A stretch of 64,000 bases of DNA from an uncultured bacterium (GTDB lineage Bacteria; Planctomycetota; JAJSAM01; JAJVHW01). Position numbers and translations under genes: made by a program. The notes under the pieces were generated by a model, which was not told the DNA's origin, searched no databases, and worked only from the letters and a program-made list of their open reading frames with translations. This document shows positions 7,793 to 18,000 of the stretch, one piece after another (within the stretch, counting starts at the first letter, position 1; every line of letters starts with the position of its first letter). The DNA lies in the NCBI GenBank assembly GCA_937996235.1, contig CALKVK010000030.1, positions 1 through 64,000 on the forward strand, written 5' to 3'.

Positions 7793-9967
7793 TCACTCGA
7801 GGTCGACGACGACCCCCTGCGTGCCCGCGGCGATGCGCCCCAGGTCCTGCCACTCGGTCGCTCGCTCCGAGTGCTTTCCGCGCAAGCGGTACGTAGCGCC
7901 CGGATCGAGGCACAGGAACTCGAAGCGGCCGCCGCGGAACGACGTGACCGTGGCCGTGTCGAGCTCGTCGTCGACGTTGCGGATCTCGATGAGGGCGCCG
8001 AGCAGCGGACCTGCAGTGTCCTGCACCGTGCCGAGGATGGACGTGCCGCGATGCGCCGCGAGGTCGATGTCGGTCGCGCCGCCCACGACCACGTCGCCCT
8101 CTCCGAGACGGCGCGCGTACGTGGAGCCGCGATCGAGGAGCAGCCGGTAGCGCTGCCCGACGACGAGCGGGAAGGAGAACGCACCGTCGTCTCGCAGGGC
8201 GCGTCGGTGCGACGCCGGTTGCACGTGCTCGGCAAACGGCGGCAACGGAACGGCGCACAGCGTGACGTTGCCGACGGCGTGCTCGTCGGGGAGACGGAGC
8301 ACGCCGTGCGCGACTGCGCGCGCCGGGAAGCGCAGCGTCACGTCGAGGTGGTCGCTCCCGACGCCGACGGGAACGACGAGGTGCGCGTGGTCGTAGCCGT
8401 CGAAGTGGACGCTGACCGTGGCGTCGCCGGTGCGCGCGATCCCCGGTACGGCGAATCGGCCGTCGAGGTCCGTCCACGCGCACGATCCGCCCATCGTGCC
8501 GTCCCGGCTGCACCATGCGCCGACGAGCGGACGCCCCTCAGGGTCCAGCACCACGCCGCACACGCGACATCCGCGGGCGACACGGAACGTCGAGACGTCG
8601 TCGCCTCGGAGCGGGCCGGCCGTGGTCGGCACCGGCTGGGGTGCGTCCGAGTGACCTGGCCTGATCGACAGTGCGTCCGGCAGATCGAACGTACGCGGAT
8701 CGACACCGCGGAGTACGGCGACGCCCTCGGTGTCCGTCGTAGCAGACGTCCCCTGCATCTCGACCCACGCGCCGCTCGCGGGCGTGCCGTCTTCGTCGAA
8801 GAGGAGGCGCACGCGTGCGTCGATGCGCAGCGGAACGACGAGGTCGCCGATGTCCGTGCCGTCTTCGGGCAGTGCGAACTCCGTCGTCACATGGCCCTCT
8901 GCCTCGACGACGAGCACGTCGCCGGAGTCGGTGGTGACGGTGAACGCGCCGTTCGCGTTCGTTCGGTCGACGCTGCCGTGGTCTCGCGTGCGGACGAGGG
9001 CGCGCGGCAGCGCGGCGCCGTCCGCTCCCACGACGCGACCGGAGATCTCCAGCGTCTCTCGAAGCTCGTCGTCGCACTCGTCGTCGTCGGGGAGACGCGA
9101 TCGTTCGGCGGCGTCCGCGTCGAACTCCGCGAACGTGCGCTCGATGGTCAGCGCCCACTCGCGCGTCGCGGAACCGACGCGCTCCAACACGAAGTCGCGG
9201 CGTTCGGACGCGCCCGGTGGCGCGGCCAGCGGGGGAGCTGCGACGTACGGCGCGAAGCCCGGTGCCCAGACCAGGAGGGTAGCCAGTCTCGAGTCGCGAT
9301 CCGTCGGGAGCGCCAGCGCGAAGGCGCCGCGCGTGTCCGTCGTCGTCACGCACCGGATGTCCCAGAGGGTGAACGCCACCCGCGCTCCCGCGACGGGCCG
9401 CCGGTCGCCGTCGACCACGACGCCGCACACCCAGATCGGCGCCGTGACGCGGAGCACCAGCTCCTCCGGATACGGCACACGCACGCGTCGCGCGTCGCCG
9501 TCGTCATCCGTGTTCCACGAGGCTCCGTCATAGCGCAGTTCGACGAGTCCGTGCGGGAGCGCGTGCAACACCACGCGTCCCGCGTCGTCGGTCACGCCGC
9601 TGTGCGGCTCCGCGTCTCGCGTGCGGCAGCGCACCGTCACGCCTGCGACGGGACTCCCCGCGAGATCGATCAGCCGCACCGCGAGGTCGCACCACGTGTC
9701 TGTCGCTGCGTCCGTGCCGCGGGCTTCTGGCGTCGGCGCACGCCGTCGCAGCGGTTCACGCGCGTCGCCGTCGTCCTCGACGCTCGCGCGGTCCCTGCCG
9801 CGGACGTCGTCGTCGTCGCGATGCGACTCCGTCCACGTGGCGATGCTCACCACCGCAGCGAGCAGCAGCGCGAGCGCGGCGAGCAGCACACGGATCCGCA
9901 CCGCCGGATCGTAGTCGACGCGGCGCGACTGCGAGGCTGCGGCGGTTCGAGGTTCGTATCGGAACAC
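7793..9967 (-). CDS. Membrane-anchored protein with repeated carboxypeptidase-regulatory-like domains
   Basis: 724 residues from a GTG at 9967. A second GTG at 9901 would start just before the hydrophobic helix (VRIRVLLAALALLLAAVVSIA) and is equally plausible; neither has a clear ribosome-binding site. After a charged linker, at least five Ig-like units carry the signature pattern: LIDLAGSPVAGVTVRC, VVDGDRRPVAGARVAF, VVGADGAALPRALVRT, VLDPEGRPLVGAWCS and VQDTAGPLLGALIEI. Each is followed by a Gly/Ala-Phe turn. No catalytic motif is seen. It is divergent from the gene at 10054, whose N-terminus is also a single membrane helix, and convergent with a similar protein at 6116. Confidence 0.8.
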   Translation of the reverse strand: MFRYEPRTAAASQSRRVDYDPAVRIRVLLAALALLLAAVVSIATWTESHRDDDDVRGRDRASVEDDGDAREPLRRRAPTPEARGTDAATDTWCDLAVRLIDLAGSPVAGVTVRCRTRDAEPHSGVTDDAGRVVLHALPHGLVELRYDGASWNTDDDGDARRVRVPYPEELVLRVTAPIWVCGVVVDGDRRPVAGARVAFTLWDIRCVTTTDTRGAFALALPTDRDSRLATLLVWAPGFAPYVAAPPLAAPPGASERRDFVLERVGSATREWALTIERTFAEFDADAAERSRLPDDDECDDELRETLEISGRVVGADGAALPRALVRTRDHGSVDRTNANGAFTVTTDSGDVLVVEAEGHVTTEFALPEDGTDIGDLVVPLRIDARVRLLFDEDGTPASGAWVEMQGTSATTDTEGVAVLRGVDPRTFDLPDALSIRPGHSDAPQPVPTTAGPLRGDDVSTFRVARGCRVCGVVLDPEGRPLVGAWCSRDGTMGGSCAWTDLDGRFAVPGIARTGDATVSVHFDGYDHAHLVVPVGVGSDHLDVTLRFPARAVAHGVLRLPDEHAVGNVTLCAVPLPPFAEHVQPASHRRALRDDGAFSFPLVVGQRYRLLLDRGSTYARRLGEGDVVVGGATDIDLAAHRGTSILGTVQDTAGPLLGALIEIRNVDDELDTATVTSFRGGRFEFLCLDPGATYRLRGKHSERATEWQDLGRIAAGTQGVVVDLE

Positions 9968-10053
9968 GGCATGAGAGGAGCGGCAGCTACCCTTTCCCGC
10001 TCCGGCACGCGGCGCTGTCGGCGACCTGCGATGGCGGAGTGCGAGGGGGGCCG

Positions 10054-10800
10054 ATGAGGAGTCGCGTACGCACGGCAGCGGCGCTCGCGGTGGCGGCGCT
10101 CGCGGTCGGCGTGCTCGTCGCCGCGGGGCTGCGCAGTTCCGGGAGCGCGCCGTCCGAGGCGAGCGGACGTGCGGAGGGCGCGCCCGTCCCTGCCCCGCGT
10201 GCTGCAGTGGCGGAGCGCGAGCGCGCGCGGCGCGCGCGCGTCGAGCCGACGCAGCCTGCGACCGAGAGTGCGGCCGCCGAGCCGCGCGCGGAGGACGCGT
10301 CGTGCGAGTCCGGACCCGCTGCGACGCTGGAAGTGCCGGACGCGCACGACCGATCGATGGTCGAGATGGACGCCGCCGCGCTCCGAGCCGAGCTCGCGCC
10401 CTTCGAAGCGCTCGAGTCGATCCGCGCCACGATGCGGTACGACACGACGTCGCTCGCGACGTACGGCGATCTGCGCGTGTTCGCGTACAGGCTCGTGCCC
10501 GAGGATCTCGACGCCGCCATCACGGGCTACGTGGACCGGCGCGTCGAGGAGCTGGGGGGTGTCGACGCCCCCGTGCGCACGAGCATCGAGTCACTAGAGC
10601 GGCGGTACTGGCCGGTCGTGGTCGAGCTGCAGCGCCGCCAGGCGCGCGTCTACGAGCGCGCGCACGTCGAGGGGGCGCAGTTGCGTGCCGACGAGCGGCT
10701 CGAACTCGATCGCGTGCACGCGGAGATCGGGCGCAGCGTGGACCGCCTGCTCGCAGCGCGGCGCCGCGAGTTCGACGCGCTCACGCGCCGCATGCGCTGA
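10054..10800 (+). CDS. Single-pass membrane protein with a helical C-terminal domain, function unknown
   Basis: 248 residues. The ATG at 10054 follows GAGGGGGG at 10043-10050, a plausible ribosome-binding site, and opens into a hydrophobic helix (ALAVAALAVGVLVAAGL). Residues about 30-100 are a low-complexity Ala/Pro/Arg/Glu linker. Residues about 105-248 are charged and helical (AALRAELAPFEALESIRATM, LQRRQARVYERAHVEG), suggesting a short coiled-coil domain outside the cytoplasm. No family is recognised. An in-frame GTG a few codons upstream is possible but would precede the ribosome-binding site. Confidence 0.65.
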   Translation: MRSRVRTAAALAVAALAVGVLVAAGLRSSGSAPSEASGRAEGAPVPAPRAAVAERERARRARVEPTQPATESAAAEPRAEDASCESGPAATLEVPDAHDRSMVEMDAAALRAELAPFEALESIRATMRYDTTSLATYGDLRVFAYRLVPEDLDAAITGYVDRRVEELGGVDAPVRTSIESLERRYWPVVVELQRRQARVYERAHVEGAQLRADERLELDRVHAEIGRSVDRLLAARRREFDALTRRMR

Positions 10801-10819
10801 CACAGCGTCGGGGTCGCGC

Positions 10820-12166
10820 CTACCGCGGCGTGAGACGCCACACGAGCGCCGCTTCCCGCGGAGTCGCATACGGGTGCAGCAGCGCATCCTGCGGCGGCTG
10901 CGCACGGACGACGAGCACGTCGCCCTCGCGCTCGAGGACGAACGGCAGCCCCGTGTACGGGTCGAGCGGGATGCCGTCCGGGAAGTACCGCTGGATGTCC
11001 GCGAGGCTCTCCGGCCACGCGCCGGAAGTCTCCTGCTCGACCTGGAGCGCGAGCGCCACGCGTGCGAGGGACTCCGCCGCGACCGCCCACCGGAGGAATC
11101 GGAGGTTGATCGACGCGACTCGTCCGTACTCCGCCTCGAGTGTGCGGAGTCGGTCCTCGGATGTATCCGTCCACGGCGTCTCCGCGCGCGCGAGCGCGTC
11201 CGTCGCGCGCAGCATTGCGATGTATCCGCGCCAGTCGACTCGGGCACCGACGAGCGCATCCTCTACGCGGTTGCGCGCCCGCTCCCACACGCTCGGGGTG
11301 CGGTTGCTCAACAGGGCGTCGAGCCGGCGCACCTGCCGCGTCAGCCCAATCTGCGTCGTACCGTCGAGGAACTCGGGGAACGCGACGATGCCTTCGCACA
11401 CCACGGCGCGGAGCAGGGTCGACATCGACTCCGCCCCGGGACCGCGCAGCAGCTCGTCGAGGCGACGGTGTGCCTCCCGCGGCTCGATGCCGCCCCGCTC
11501 CATGACGTCGCGCAGTACCACGCAGCCCCGCGCGCGCACCTGCGCGAAGACGGCGAACTCCAGCCCCGAGCGACACCGGAAGCGCCGGTCGAGGGCGATG
11601 AGGAGGGCGAGCGCGTCCAATCGGTCGTCGGCCGTCCTGCCGGCTCTGGCACGCGCTTCGACGAGCTGTCGCGCCCGGCGCCACGTCGCGTACGCATCAC
11701 GCTCGTCCCACAGGAACACGCCGCTCGTGTTGCGCGGCGGCCACGCGATCTCGCGTTTCGTCGCGGCGGAGGCGAGCCCGGAGAAGAACGGCTGGAGGTC
11801 ATCCAGCAGGTGCTGCAGATCGGCCGTCTGCGGCTCGGTCGCGTGCTCGTGCCACGGCCGTGCGATCGTCAGGTTCCACTCACCGACGAAGGCCTGGTCC
11901 CACGCCTCGCCGTCAGGACCCCACGTCGCACCGAGTCGGGAATCGAGCCAGGCGAGGGCTCGCTCGTAGTCGGCGGCGCCGTTGTCCGCCGGATCGGGCA
12001 TCGGCGCGTCCATCTCGGCGAGGGTCACCGGCGTGCCGCGCGCACGCAGCTCGGTGACGAACTCCGCCATCCGCTCCAGCGGGCCCGGTCGCACCGCGAT
12101 CCACACCAGGCAGACCGCGACACCGAGCAAGATGACGACCGCGGCGCGAAGCAGCTTGCGGCGCAC
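10820..12166 (-). CDS. Membrane-anchored hypothetical protein
   Basis: 448 residues from a GTG at 12166. There is one N-terminal helix (AAVVILLGVAVCLVWIAV), then a largely helical domain. Near residue 60 is the phrase PADNGAADYERALAW, which recurs in large uncharacterised planctomycete proteins that have one N-terminal helix. The C-terminus has a beta-turn-rich piece (DGIPLDPYTGLPFVLER) of the kind found near the end of those proteins. No enzymatic motif is visible. It is convergent with the gene at 10054 (19-bp gap) and divergent from 12365. Confidence 0.65.
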   Translation of the reverse strand: MRRKLLRAAVVILLGVAVCLVWIAVRPGPLERMAEFVTELRARGTPVTLAEMDAPMPDPADNGAADYERALAWLDSRLGATWGPDGEAWDQAFVGEWNLTIARPWHEHATEPQTADLQHLLDDLQPFFSGLASAATKREIAWPPRNTSGVFLWDERDAYATWRRARQLVEARARAGRTADDRLDALALLIALDRRFRCRSGLEFAVFAQVRARGCVVLRDVMERGGIEPREAHRRLDELLRGPGAESMSTLLRAVVCEGIVAFPEFLDGTTQIGLTRQVRRLDALLSNRTPSVWERARNRVEDALVGARVDWRGYIAMLRATDALARAETPWTDTSEDRLRTLEAEYGRVASINLRFLRWAVAAESLARVALALQVEQETSGAWPESLADIQRYFPDGIPLDPYTGLPFVLEREGDVLVVRAQPPQDALLHPYATPREAALVWRLTPR

Positions 12167-12364
12167 GCGGGGATCCTACGCGCACCGTGGTCCACCGCGG
12201 CTGCGCGGCTCGGCTACCACCGACAGCGCCTCGGTGCCGGAGTCCGGGCGACCGCACACGCTGCGCCGCTTCACCAGTTGGGGACTCTCGTGTGCGCAGC
12301 CAATCCCGTCGCGTAGCGTGTCGCGAGGGGGCCGACCACGGGCCGTCCAACGGGAGAGCCGACC

Positions 12365-13138
12365 ATGTCTTCCTTCCTGCAGCTCTTCACGGACCACGCG
12401 GCGTCTGCATTCGCGCGACAGCTCGCGCTCGGCGACCTCATCGGCGAGAGACGGTGGGGCATCGATCTCGACGATGGCGTGATCCGGTTCGGCCAGGACA
12501 TGACGTTTCCCGTGCAGGTCCTCGGCTCCCACGCGTCGCACGACGACACGTGGCTCTGGGGCTGGGCGAACGTGCGGATGGGTCTGTCGCCGCGACTGCT
12601 CGTCGCCTCCGAGAAGCTGCGGAGCGAAGGCGACGCGCTCCACATCGACGAGCTGACGGAGCCGAAGTTCGTGCTCGGCGACGTCACGGACCACATGCTC
12701 GCGATGCTCTGCGCGAGCCTCTGCGATGCGACGTGCTACTACCGCGCCCCCTACGACGGGGGCGCGCTGTTCGTACTGCTGGAGGAGCTTCCGGACGCGG
12801 TGCGCGCACCGGTCGACGGCGCGCGCGCGATCACGGTGTTGACGGAGGTCGTCGCGCAGGTCTCCGTCGATCACCGCAGGATGTGCGAGAGCTTCCTGCG
12901 GCAGCAGGGGTTCGCGTTCGAGGGCACGGCGTCGCTGCTCCGCGCCACGCGCCCCGACGCAACCACGCTCTCCGTCGAGTTCGACGAGGTCGGCCGCATG
13001 GTCGGGCTGAAGGCGGGCGCGCGGCCCGGAGCACAGCCCGGCGCGCAGCCGACGTCCGCTCCCTCGACGCCCGTGCCGGCGTCGCGCGCGGCGTCGCACC
13101 CGGCTCCGCCGAAGAAGCCGTGGTGGCGCATCTGGTGA
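12365..13138 (+). CDS. DUF6882-like cytoplasmic protein
   Basis: 257 residues from the ATG at 12365, without signal peptide. The segment QVLGSHASHDDTWLWGWAN at about 50-68 is the hallmark of the DUF6882 family, whose function is unknown. A second helical and strand segment with YYRAPYDGGALFVLLEE follows. The last 50 residues are a proline-rich tail with GAQPGAQP repeats ending in KKPWWRIW, a basic-aromatic tip that might touch membrane or protein partners. The gene stands alone between a divergent membrane protein and a convergent lipoprotein. Confidence 0.65.
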   Translation: MSSFLQLFTDHAASAFARQLALGDLIGERRWGIDLDDGVIRFGQDMTFPVQVLGSHASHDDTWLWGWANVRMGLSPRLLVASEKLRSEGDALHIDELTEPKFVLGDVTDHMLAMLCASLCDATCYYRAPYDGGALFVLLEELPDAVRAPVDGARAITVLTEVVAQVSVDHRRMCESFLRQQGFAFEGTASLLRATRPDATTLSVEFDEVGRMVGLKAGARPGAQPGAQPTSAPSTPVPASRAASHPAPPKKPWWRIW

Positions 13139-13283
13139 GGGTGCGGAGCGGTGGGACGCAGCGCTCGGGGCGGGCGGGGCACGAACCGAGCGCGGCGTCG
13201 CGCGTTCGTCGTGCAGGGACGCCATGCGTACTCCGTCGGTCTGAACGCCGGCGCCCTCGTGCGACCGGGCGTCGTCGCGTCCC

Positions 13284-13871
13284 TCACATGCAGCGCGCTT
13301 CGCCGACCACCGTGCCGTCGGCCGCGCGCACGGCGACGATGCGGATGTGGCCGAGGCTCGTCGCGCGCAGGAGGCCGTCGGACTCGTAGAGCTCCGGGGT
13401 CTCCCACTTGAAGACGACGATCCAGACGGGGTCTGCGCCGGAGTGCGCGGCGAACGCGCCGACGGGGATCTCGGCGACGGGGGCGTCGGCGGCGATCGGC
13501 AGCGCTTCCAGCGCGCGGCGCAGGCCCGGGGCGTCGAGCGCCGCAGCGGCGGCCAGCTCGACGAGGCGCGCGCGGAAGCGCGCCTGGCGCGGGAACCAGT
13601 CCGCGCTCGACATCTCGGAGAACTGCTGCTCGTACGGCTGGTTGGCGAACGCGTTCCAGAGGATGTCGTGCCGTGCGTCGTCGTCGCCGACGACATCGAC
13701 CGCGCTGCGCTCGACGACGACCTTCGCGAGGTAGGGATCGTCGGCGCTCGCCGACGCCGCGGGCGGTGCGTCTCCGGTTGACGCTCCGGACGTCGCCGCG
13801 GGCGCCACCGGCGGCGACGACGAGCATGCGGCGAGCGCGGACGCGAGACACACGAGCACGACGGATCTCAT
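13284..13871 (-). CDS. Small predicted lipoprotein
   Basis: 195 residues. The N-terminus MRSVVLVCLASALAAC is a classic lipoprotein signal with lipobox LAAC, so the protein should be lipidated on Cys-16 and kept at the cell envelope. A Ser/Ala/Pro-rich spacer of about 30 residues follows. The mature domain is mixed alpha/beta (PVWIVVFKWETPELYESDG, HIRIVAVRAADGTVVGEA) and ends in CM. No family is recognised. Confidence 0.7.
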   Translation of the reverse strand: MRSVVLVCLASALAACSSSPPVAPAATSGASTGDAPPAASASADDPYLAKVVVERSAVDVVGDDDARHDILWNAFANQPYEQQFSEMSSADWFPRQARFRARLVELAAAAALDAPGLRRALEALPIAADAPVAEIPVGAFAAHSGADPVWIVVFKWETPELYESDGLLRATSLGHIRIVAVRAADGTVVGEARCM

Positions 13872-13984
13872 GGCAGCGACCTCCGGGTTCCCCCACGAGG
13901 ACGCGCGAGGGCGCGGCAGGTTCGCGGATTTCGGAAAGGTCGCCGCGGGCGTCGCCGCGCCCGCAGCGCAACCGCTGCGAGGGA

Positions 13985-14194
13985 TCAGACCCCTGGGCGC
14001 TTCGCGTACCAGGTCGTGAGCGTGCGCGCCCAGTAGCGCGGGACGCCGTGCTCCTTCTGGAGGTGCGCGACGACGTCGTTCGACTTCCGCGTCGCAGCGC
14101 CGAAGCGGTCGAGCACCGCCTGCCAGTGGGCGAGCGGGTGACCGGTCTTCTCGATCACCTGCGCATCCTCGACGTTCCAGTAGTCGGACTTCAT
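13985..14194 (-). CDS. DUF4287-domain small protein
   Basis: 69 residues. The sequence (SDYWNVEDAQVIEKTGHPL, HWQAVLDRFGA, LQKEHGVPRYWARTLTTWY) is a full-length DUF4287 domain, a small helical domain of unknown biochemical role often encoded beside or fused to SRPBCC-type proteins. Its ATG (14192-14194) overlaps the TGA of the SRPBCC gene as ATGA, so it is the last gene of a three-gene operon led by an ArsR repressor. Translational coupling is likely. Confidence 0.85.
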   Translation of the reverse strand: MKSDYWNVEDAQVIEKTGHPLAHWQAVLDRFGAATRKSNDVVAHLQKEHGVPRYWARTLTTWYAKRPGV

Positions 14195-14622
14195 CGCACG
14201 CTCCCGTTCGTCGTGTCGTCCTCGGCGATGCGCGCGGCCAGCCGCACGCGCAGCAGCCGGTTCCACCCGCGCATCATCCAGCTCACGAAGTGCCCGCGCA
14301 GGCCCTCGAAGCCGTCGTGCACGAGCTCGAGTCGCGTGCCCGTCGCCGTCGCCGCGAGCGTGAAGGTGACGGTGGTGTCGATCCAGTCGGAGCGCCAGCG
14401 CCAGACCATGCGGCGCGGGGCGTCGAGTTCGAGCACCTCGCAATCCACGATCCCGCTCCAGCCGGGCATCGGCTTCGAGCGGAACGAGAAGCGATGCCCG
14501 ACGCGCGGCTCGAAGTCGTTCTCCATGAGCCACGCGGTGAGCGCCTCGCGCGTCGTGAGCGCGTCCCAGACGGCTGCGGGCGGATGCGCGTAGTCCACGC
14601 GGAAGACGAGGGTGCGGGCCAT
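14191..14622 (-). CDS. SRPBCC (START/AHSA1-like) domain protein
   Basis: 143 residues. The order of elements is that of the AHSA1-like SRPBCC fold: VDYAHPPAAVWDALTTREALTAW at the N-terminus, then F-R-V-G-H-R-F-S-F, GWSGIVDCEVLELDAPRRM, TVTFTLAATATGTRLELVHDGF, and a C-terminal helix. These proteins form a deep hydrophobic pocket for small ligands. The start overlaps the stop of the ArsR gene as TGATG, and the stop overlaps the DUF4287 start. In this common ArsR/SRPBCC pairing the SRPBCC protein is usually thought to handle a small hydrophobic compound; the ligand cannot be read from sequence. Confidence 0.85.
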   Translation of the reverse strand: MARTLVFRVDYAHPPAAVWDALTTREALTAWLMENDFEPRVGHRFSFRSKPMPGWSGIVDCEVLELDAPRRMVWRWRSDWIDTTVTFTLAATATGTRLELVHDGFEGLRGHFVSWMMRGWNRLLRVRLAARIAEDDTTNGSVR

Positions 14623-14963
14623 CAGCTCTCTCGCTCTGCGCGCGCGTCGAGGTGCCTGCCGAGCGCGTGGAGGCGCTCGTCCCAGAAGCGCGCGTAGTGT
14701 GCCGACCAGTCGTGGACCGCGCGGAGCCGGCGGCCGCGCAGCCTGTACAGACGCCGCCGCCCGTCGCGGCGCGCCTGCACGAGGCCCGCGTCGGCGAGCA
14801 CGCGCAGGTGCTGCGAGACCGCGGGCTGCGAGACGTCGAACAGCGCGACCAGCTCGCCGACCGCCTGCTCCGACTCCGCGAGCGCATCGAGGATGCGGCG
14901 GCGTGTCGGATCGGAGATCGCGCGGAAGACGGCGTCGTCGGCTCGCGTCACGCGGGACATCAT
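14622..14963 (-). CDS. ArsR-family winged-helix repressor
   Basis: 113 residues from the ATG at 14963. The helix-turn-helix is at about 25-75 (ISDPTRRRILDALAESEQAV, FDVSQPAVSQHLRVLADAGLV), followed by the wing (RDGRRRLYRLRG). No CxC metal site is present, so it is probably a non-metal sensor of the SRPBCC-linked type. The start is uncertain: the annotated ATGs at 14963 and 14960 overlap a good -10 element. If that promoter is real, translation would start at the GTG at 14951 (109 residues) on a leaderless or nearly leaderless mRNA. It is the first gene of the operon with SRPBCC and DUF4287 and is likely autoregulated. Confidence 0.9.
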   Translation of the reverse strand: MMSRVTRADDAVFRAISDPTRRRILDALAESEQAVGELVALFDVSQPAVSQHLRVLADAGLVQARRDGRRRLYRLRGRRLRAVHDWSAHYARFWDERLHALGRHLDARAERES

Positions 14964-14986
14964 ATAAGTAGATACTTATCGGTCAA
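14959..14986 (-). promoter_or_regulatory. Promoter of the ArsR operon with operator dyad in the spacer
   Basis: On the minus strand, TTGACC (14986-14981) is followed after 16 bp by TATGAT (14964-14959), a near-consensus sigma-70-type promoter. The 16 bp from 14964 to 14979 form a perfect dyad, ATAAGTA-GA-TACTTAT, lying between the two hexamers. An AT-rich perfect dyad in DNA of over 70% GC, exactly in the promoter spacer of an ArsR gene, fits an autoregulatory operator. Repressor binding there would block RNA polymerase directly. Confidence 0.75.
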
Positions 14987-15051
14987 GTTGCGCGGAAGGG
15001 TCGTGTCGCGAGCGATGCGCTGAGGGCGTCGCCGCCGCTCGGCGCGGCGTG

Positions 15052-18000
15052 TCAGTCGGCGAGGCCCCAGAGCTGCCACGCCGCCCAGAAGCGCGGGTCG
15101 GCCCACTGGGGCTGGGAGCGCACGTGCTCCTGTGCGAGGCGCAGCGCCTCCGCGGTCGTGACGTTCCCCGCCTTCCACACCTCGTAGAACTTCGTCATGA
15201 GGGCGCGCGTCGCGTCGTCGTCCACCTTCCAGAGCGACGCGATCACGCGGTCGCTGCCCGCGAGCAGGAACGCGCCGGTGAAGCCGACGATCCCCTCCGG
15301 ACCTGCGTCGCGGCCGCGGCCGGACTCGCACGCCGAGAGCACGACGAGGTCGGACGCCACCTGCATGCGGTAGATCTCGAGCACCGACAGCAGCCCGTCG
15401 TCGTTCGCATCGGCCGTGACCGCGAGCGACGAGCGCAGCGGGCGCTGTTCGTCCACGAGGCCGTGGCACGCGAAGTGGACGGCGTGCCAGCGCGGCTCCG
15501 CGGCGAGCTTCGCGACCAGCGCACTCTCCGTGGCGTCCTTCCCCAGCAGCACGACGTCGCCCACGGCCTTCGCCTCGTCGCCCGAAGCGGGCAGCGGCGC
15601 GAGCGTGCCGCCACGGAGCGCGACGGGACCGCCGACGGCCGCGCCGGCACCCCGCGCGGCGTAGTCCGGGTCGCCGAGCGCGAGCACGTGCTTCCCCGGC
15701 GCGGCGCGGCCGCGAGCGAGCACGACGCGTGTCGTCGCGGACGGCACGAACGCGAACGAGCGCGACGTGTCGAGCGCCGCGAACGGCACGAACGCGAGCG
15801 TCGTCACCGGCGAGACCGTGATGCGGCGCACCGACGGGGGCAAGGCGAGCACGTCGAGCAGAGCGGCGCGTGCGTCGGCGAGCGCCTTGGCCGTCGCGTC
15901 CTTCGACGTCGCGGCCGTCAGCGGCGTCGCGAGCGCGGCGAGCGTCTCCGTCGGGCCGAGGTCCACGAGCCGCGCCGCGTCGCGCGTGAGCACGACGGCG
16001 AGCACGTCGTCCTCCGTCTCGGCGTACGCGACGAACGCCTCGTCGTCGGCGAGCACGCCGCGCACGTCGGACGGCGTGGCGGGCGTGGGGAACACGGCCG
16101 CGGCGCCGGCCCGCGACGCGAGCTGCACACGTGCCACGACCTCCTCGTACGTGGTCTCCGCCGTATTCAGTGCCTCGCGCGCCTCGCGCGCGCGCTTCAG
16201 GTCCTTCGCAGCACGCGCCGCGTCGAAGCGTGCGCGCGCCGAGAGCATCTCCGCGCGGCGCGCCCGCTCCTCGTCGGCGAGCTGTGTAGGGACGGCGCCC
16301 TCGCGCAGACCGTCGCGCCCGCCGAGTCCCTCGAGGAGCTGGCCCGCGCGCGAGCGCTCGATGAACTCGAACGCCGTCGCGACGTCACCCGCGCGGAGGC
16401 CCGCCTCGACTCCGATCCGGGCGATCGCGTCCCAGTAGCTCGCATCGCCGGCGACGACCATCTGCGGCACGCCGCGCATCATCTGCACCGCGGCGTCGGC
16501 CGAGCGCCGCACGTGCGCGACGGCCGCGGCGAGGTCGCCGTCGGCGAGCAGCGCGGCCGCGTACGACACCTCGGTGGCCGCGACGGTGCCGGGGTCGCCG
16601 ACCTCCGCCGCCACGGCAACGCTCTCTTCGGCTCGCGCGCGCGCCAGGTCCGCGTCGCCGCGGTGCCGCGCGAACGTGGCGAGGCGCCCGAGCGACGTCG
16701 CCACCTCGCGCTGCGCGCCCAGCTCGCGCGCCTTCTCGAGCGCCTTCTCGAACCACGCCTCCGCGGCCGCGTCGTCCCCTTGCGCCCCGGCGACGGCGCC
16801 GAGGCTGCCCAGCGCGTTCGTCTCCCAGAGCCCGGCACCCGATCGGACGGCCAGCGACAGCCCGTGCTCGATCTGTGCGCGCGCCCCGTCGAGGTCGTTC
16901 GCCGTCAGGAGCGCGATCCCGAGGTTGATCGCCGCTGCCGCCTGCGCCTCCTCGTCCCCGGCCGTCTCGGCGGCGCGCAGCGCGTCGTGCGCCACCTCGA
17001 CGGCGTGCGCGACGTCGCCGCACGCCGTGTAGACGCTGCCGATGTTCGCCAGGAACTCGCCCGCAAGTCGCGTCTCGCCGAGTTCCTCCGCCATTGCGCG
17101 AGCCGCGAGCGTCCGCTCGAGCGCCGGGCCGAACTCCCCGCGCACCAGGTGCACGAAGCCGACGTTCGCAAGGGCCTGCGCGTGTTCGCGCGACGGACCT
17201 CCGGCAGCCGCAGCCGCGCAGTGGTCGAGCGCCTCGGTGAGCAGCCGCAGCCCCGCGTCGGTGTCGCCCATGCGCGTGAGCGTGTTGCCGAGGACAGTCG
17301 CCGCCTGCGCGATCGTCTCGCGCGAGCCGAGGCGCCGTGCGAGCTCCAGGCTCCGGCGTGCGTGCTCGCAGCCGCTCGCGTAGTCCCCCGTGTCGAGGCA
17401 GATGCTCGCGAGGTCGCGCGACGACGTGCACTGCCCGAGCAGATCGCCGGCTGCGGTGAACGCCGCCAGGGCGGAGCGGAGGTGCTCCGCGGCCTCGTCG
17501 AGACGCCCGGCGGACTGGAGTGCCGTGGAGAGCGCCCGCTCGGCGCCGGCGCGCGTGAGCGGGTTCGGCCATGTACGCACCAGCTCGACCGCGCGCTCCG
17601 CGGCCGCGAGCGCCTCGGCCGGCCGCCGGCAGCGCGCGTGCCAGAGCGCGAGCTCGCCGAGCGTCGCGGACTGTCCCGCCTTGTCTCCGGCCTTCTCCTG
17701 CGACGCCGCTGCGGACTCCCACGCTGCGACGGCGCCCGCGTCGTCGCCCCGCAGAGAGCGGACGTTTGCGAGCGCCGACTCCGCCCGCGCCGCGTACACG
17801 AGGTTGCCGACCTTACGGTGGAGCGCGAGCGCCTCGACGAGCAGCGGCTCGGCGCGCTCGAGATCCCGGTGCGCCGACAGCAGGCGGCCGAGGTTCGTGA
17901 GACCGTTCGCGAGGAACGCGTCGTGACCGATCTCGCGCGCCACGTCGATGCCGCGCGCGTAGTGCTCCTCCGCGGCCGCCGTGTCGAACGCGTACTCGTC

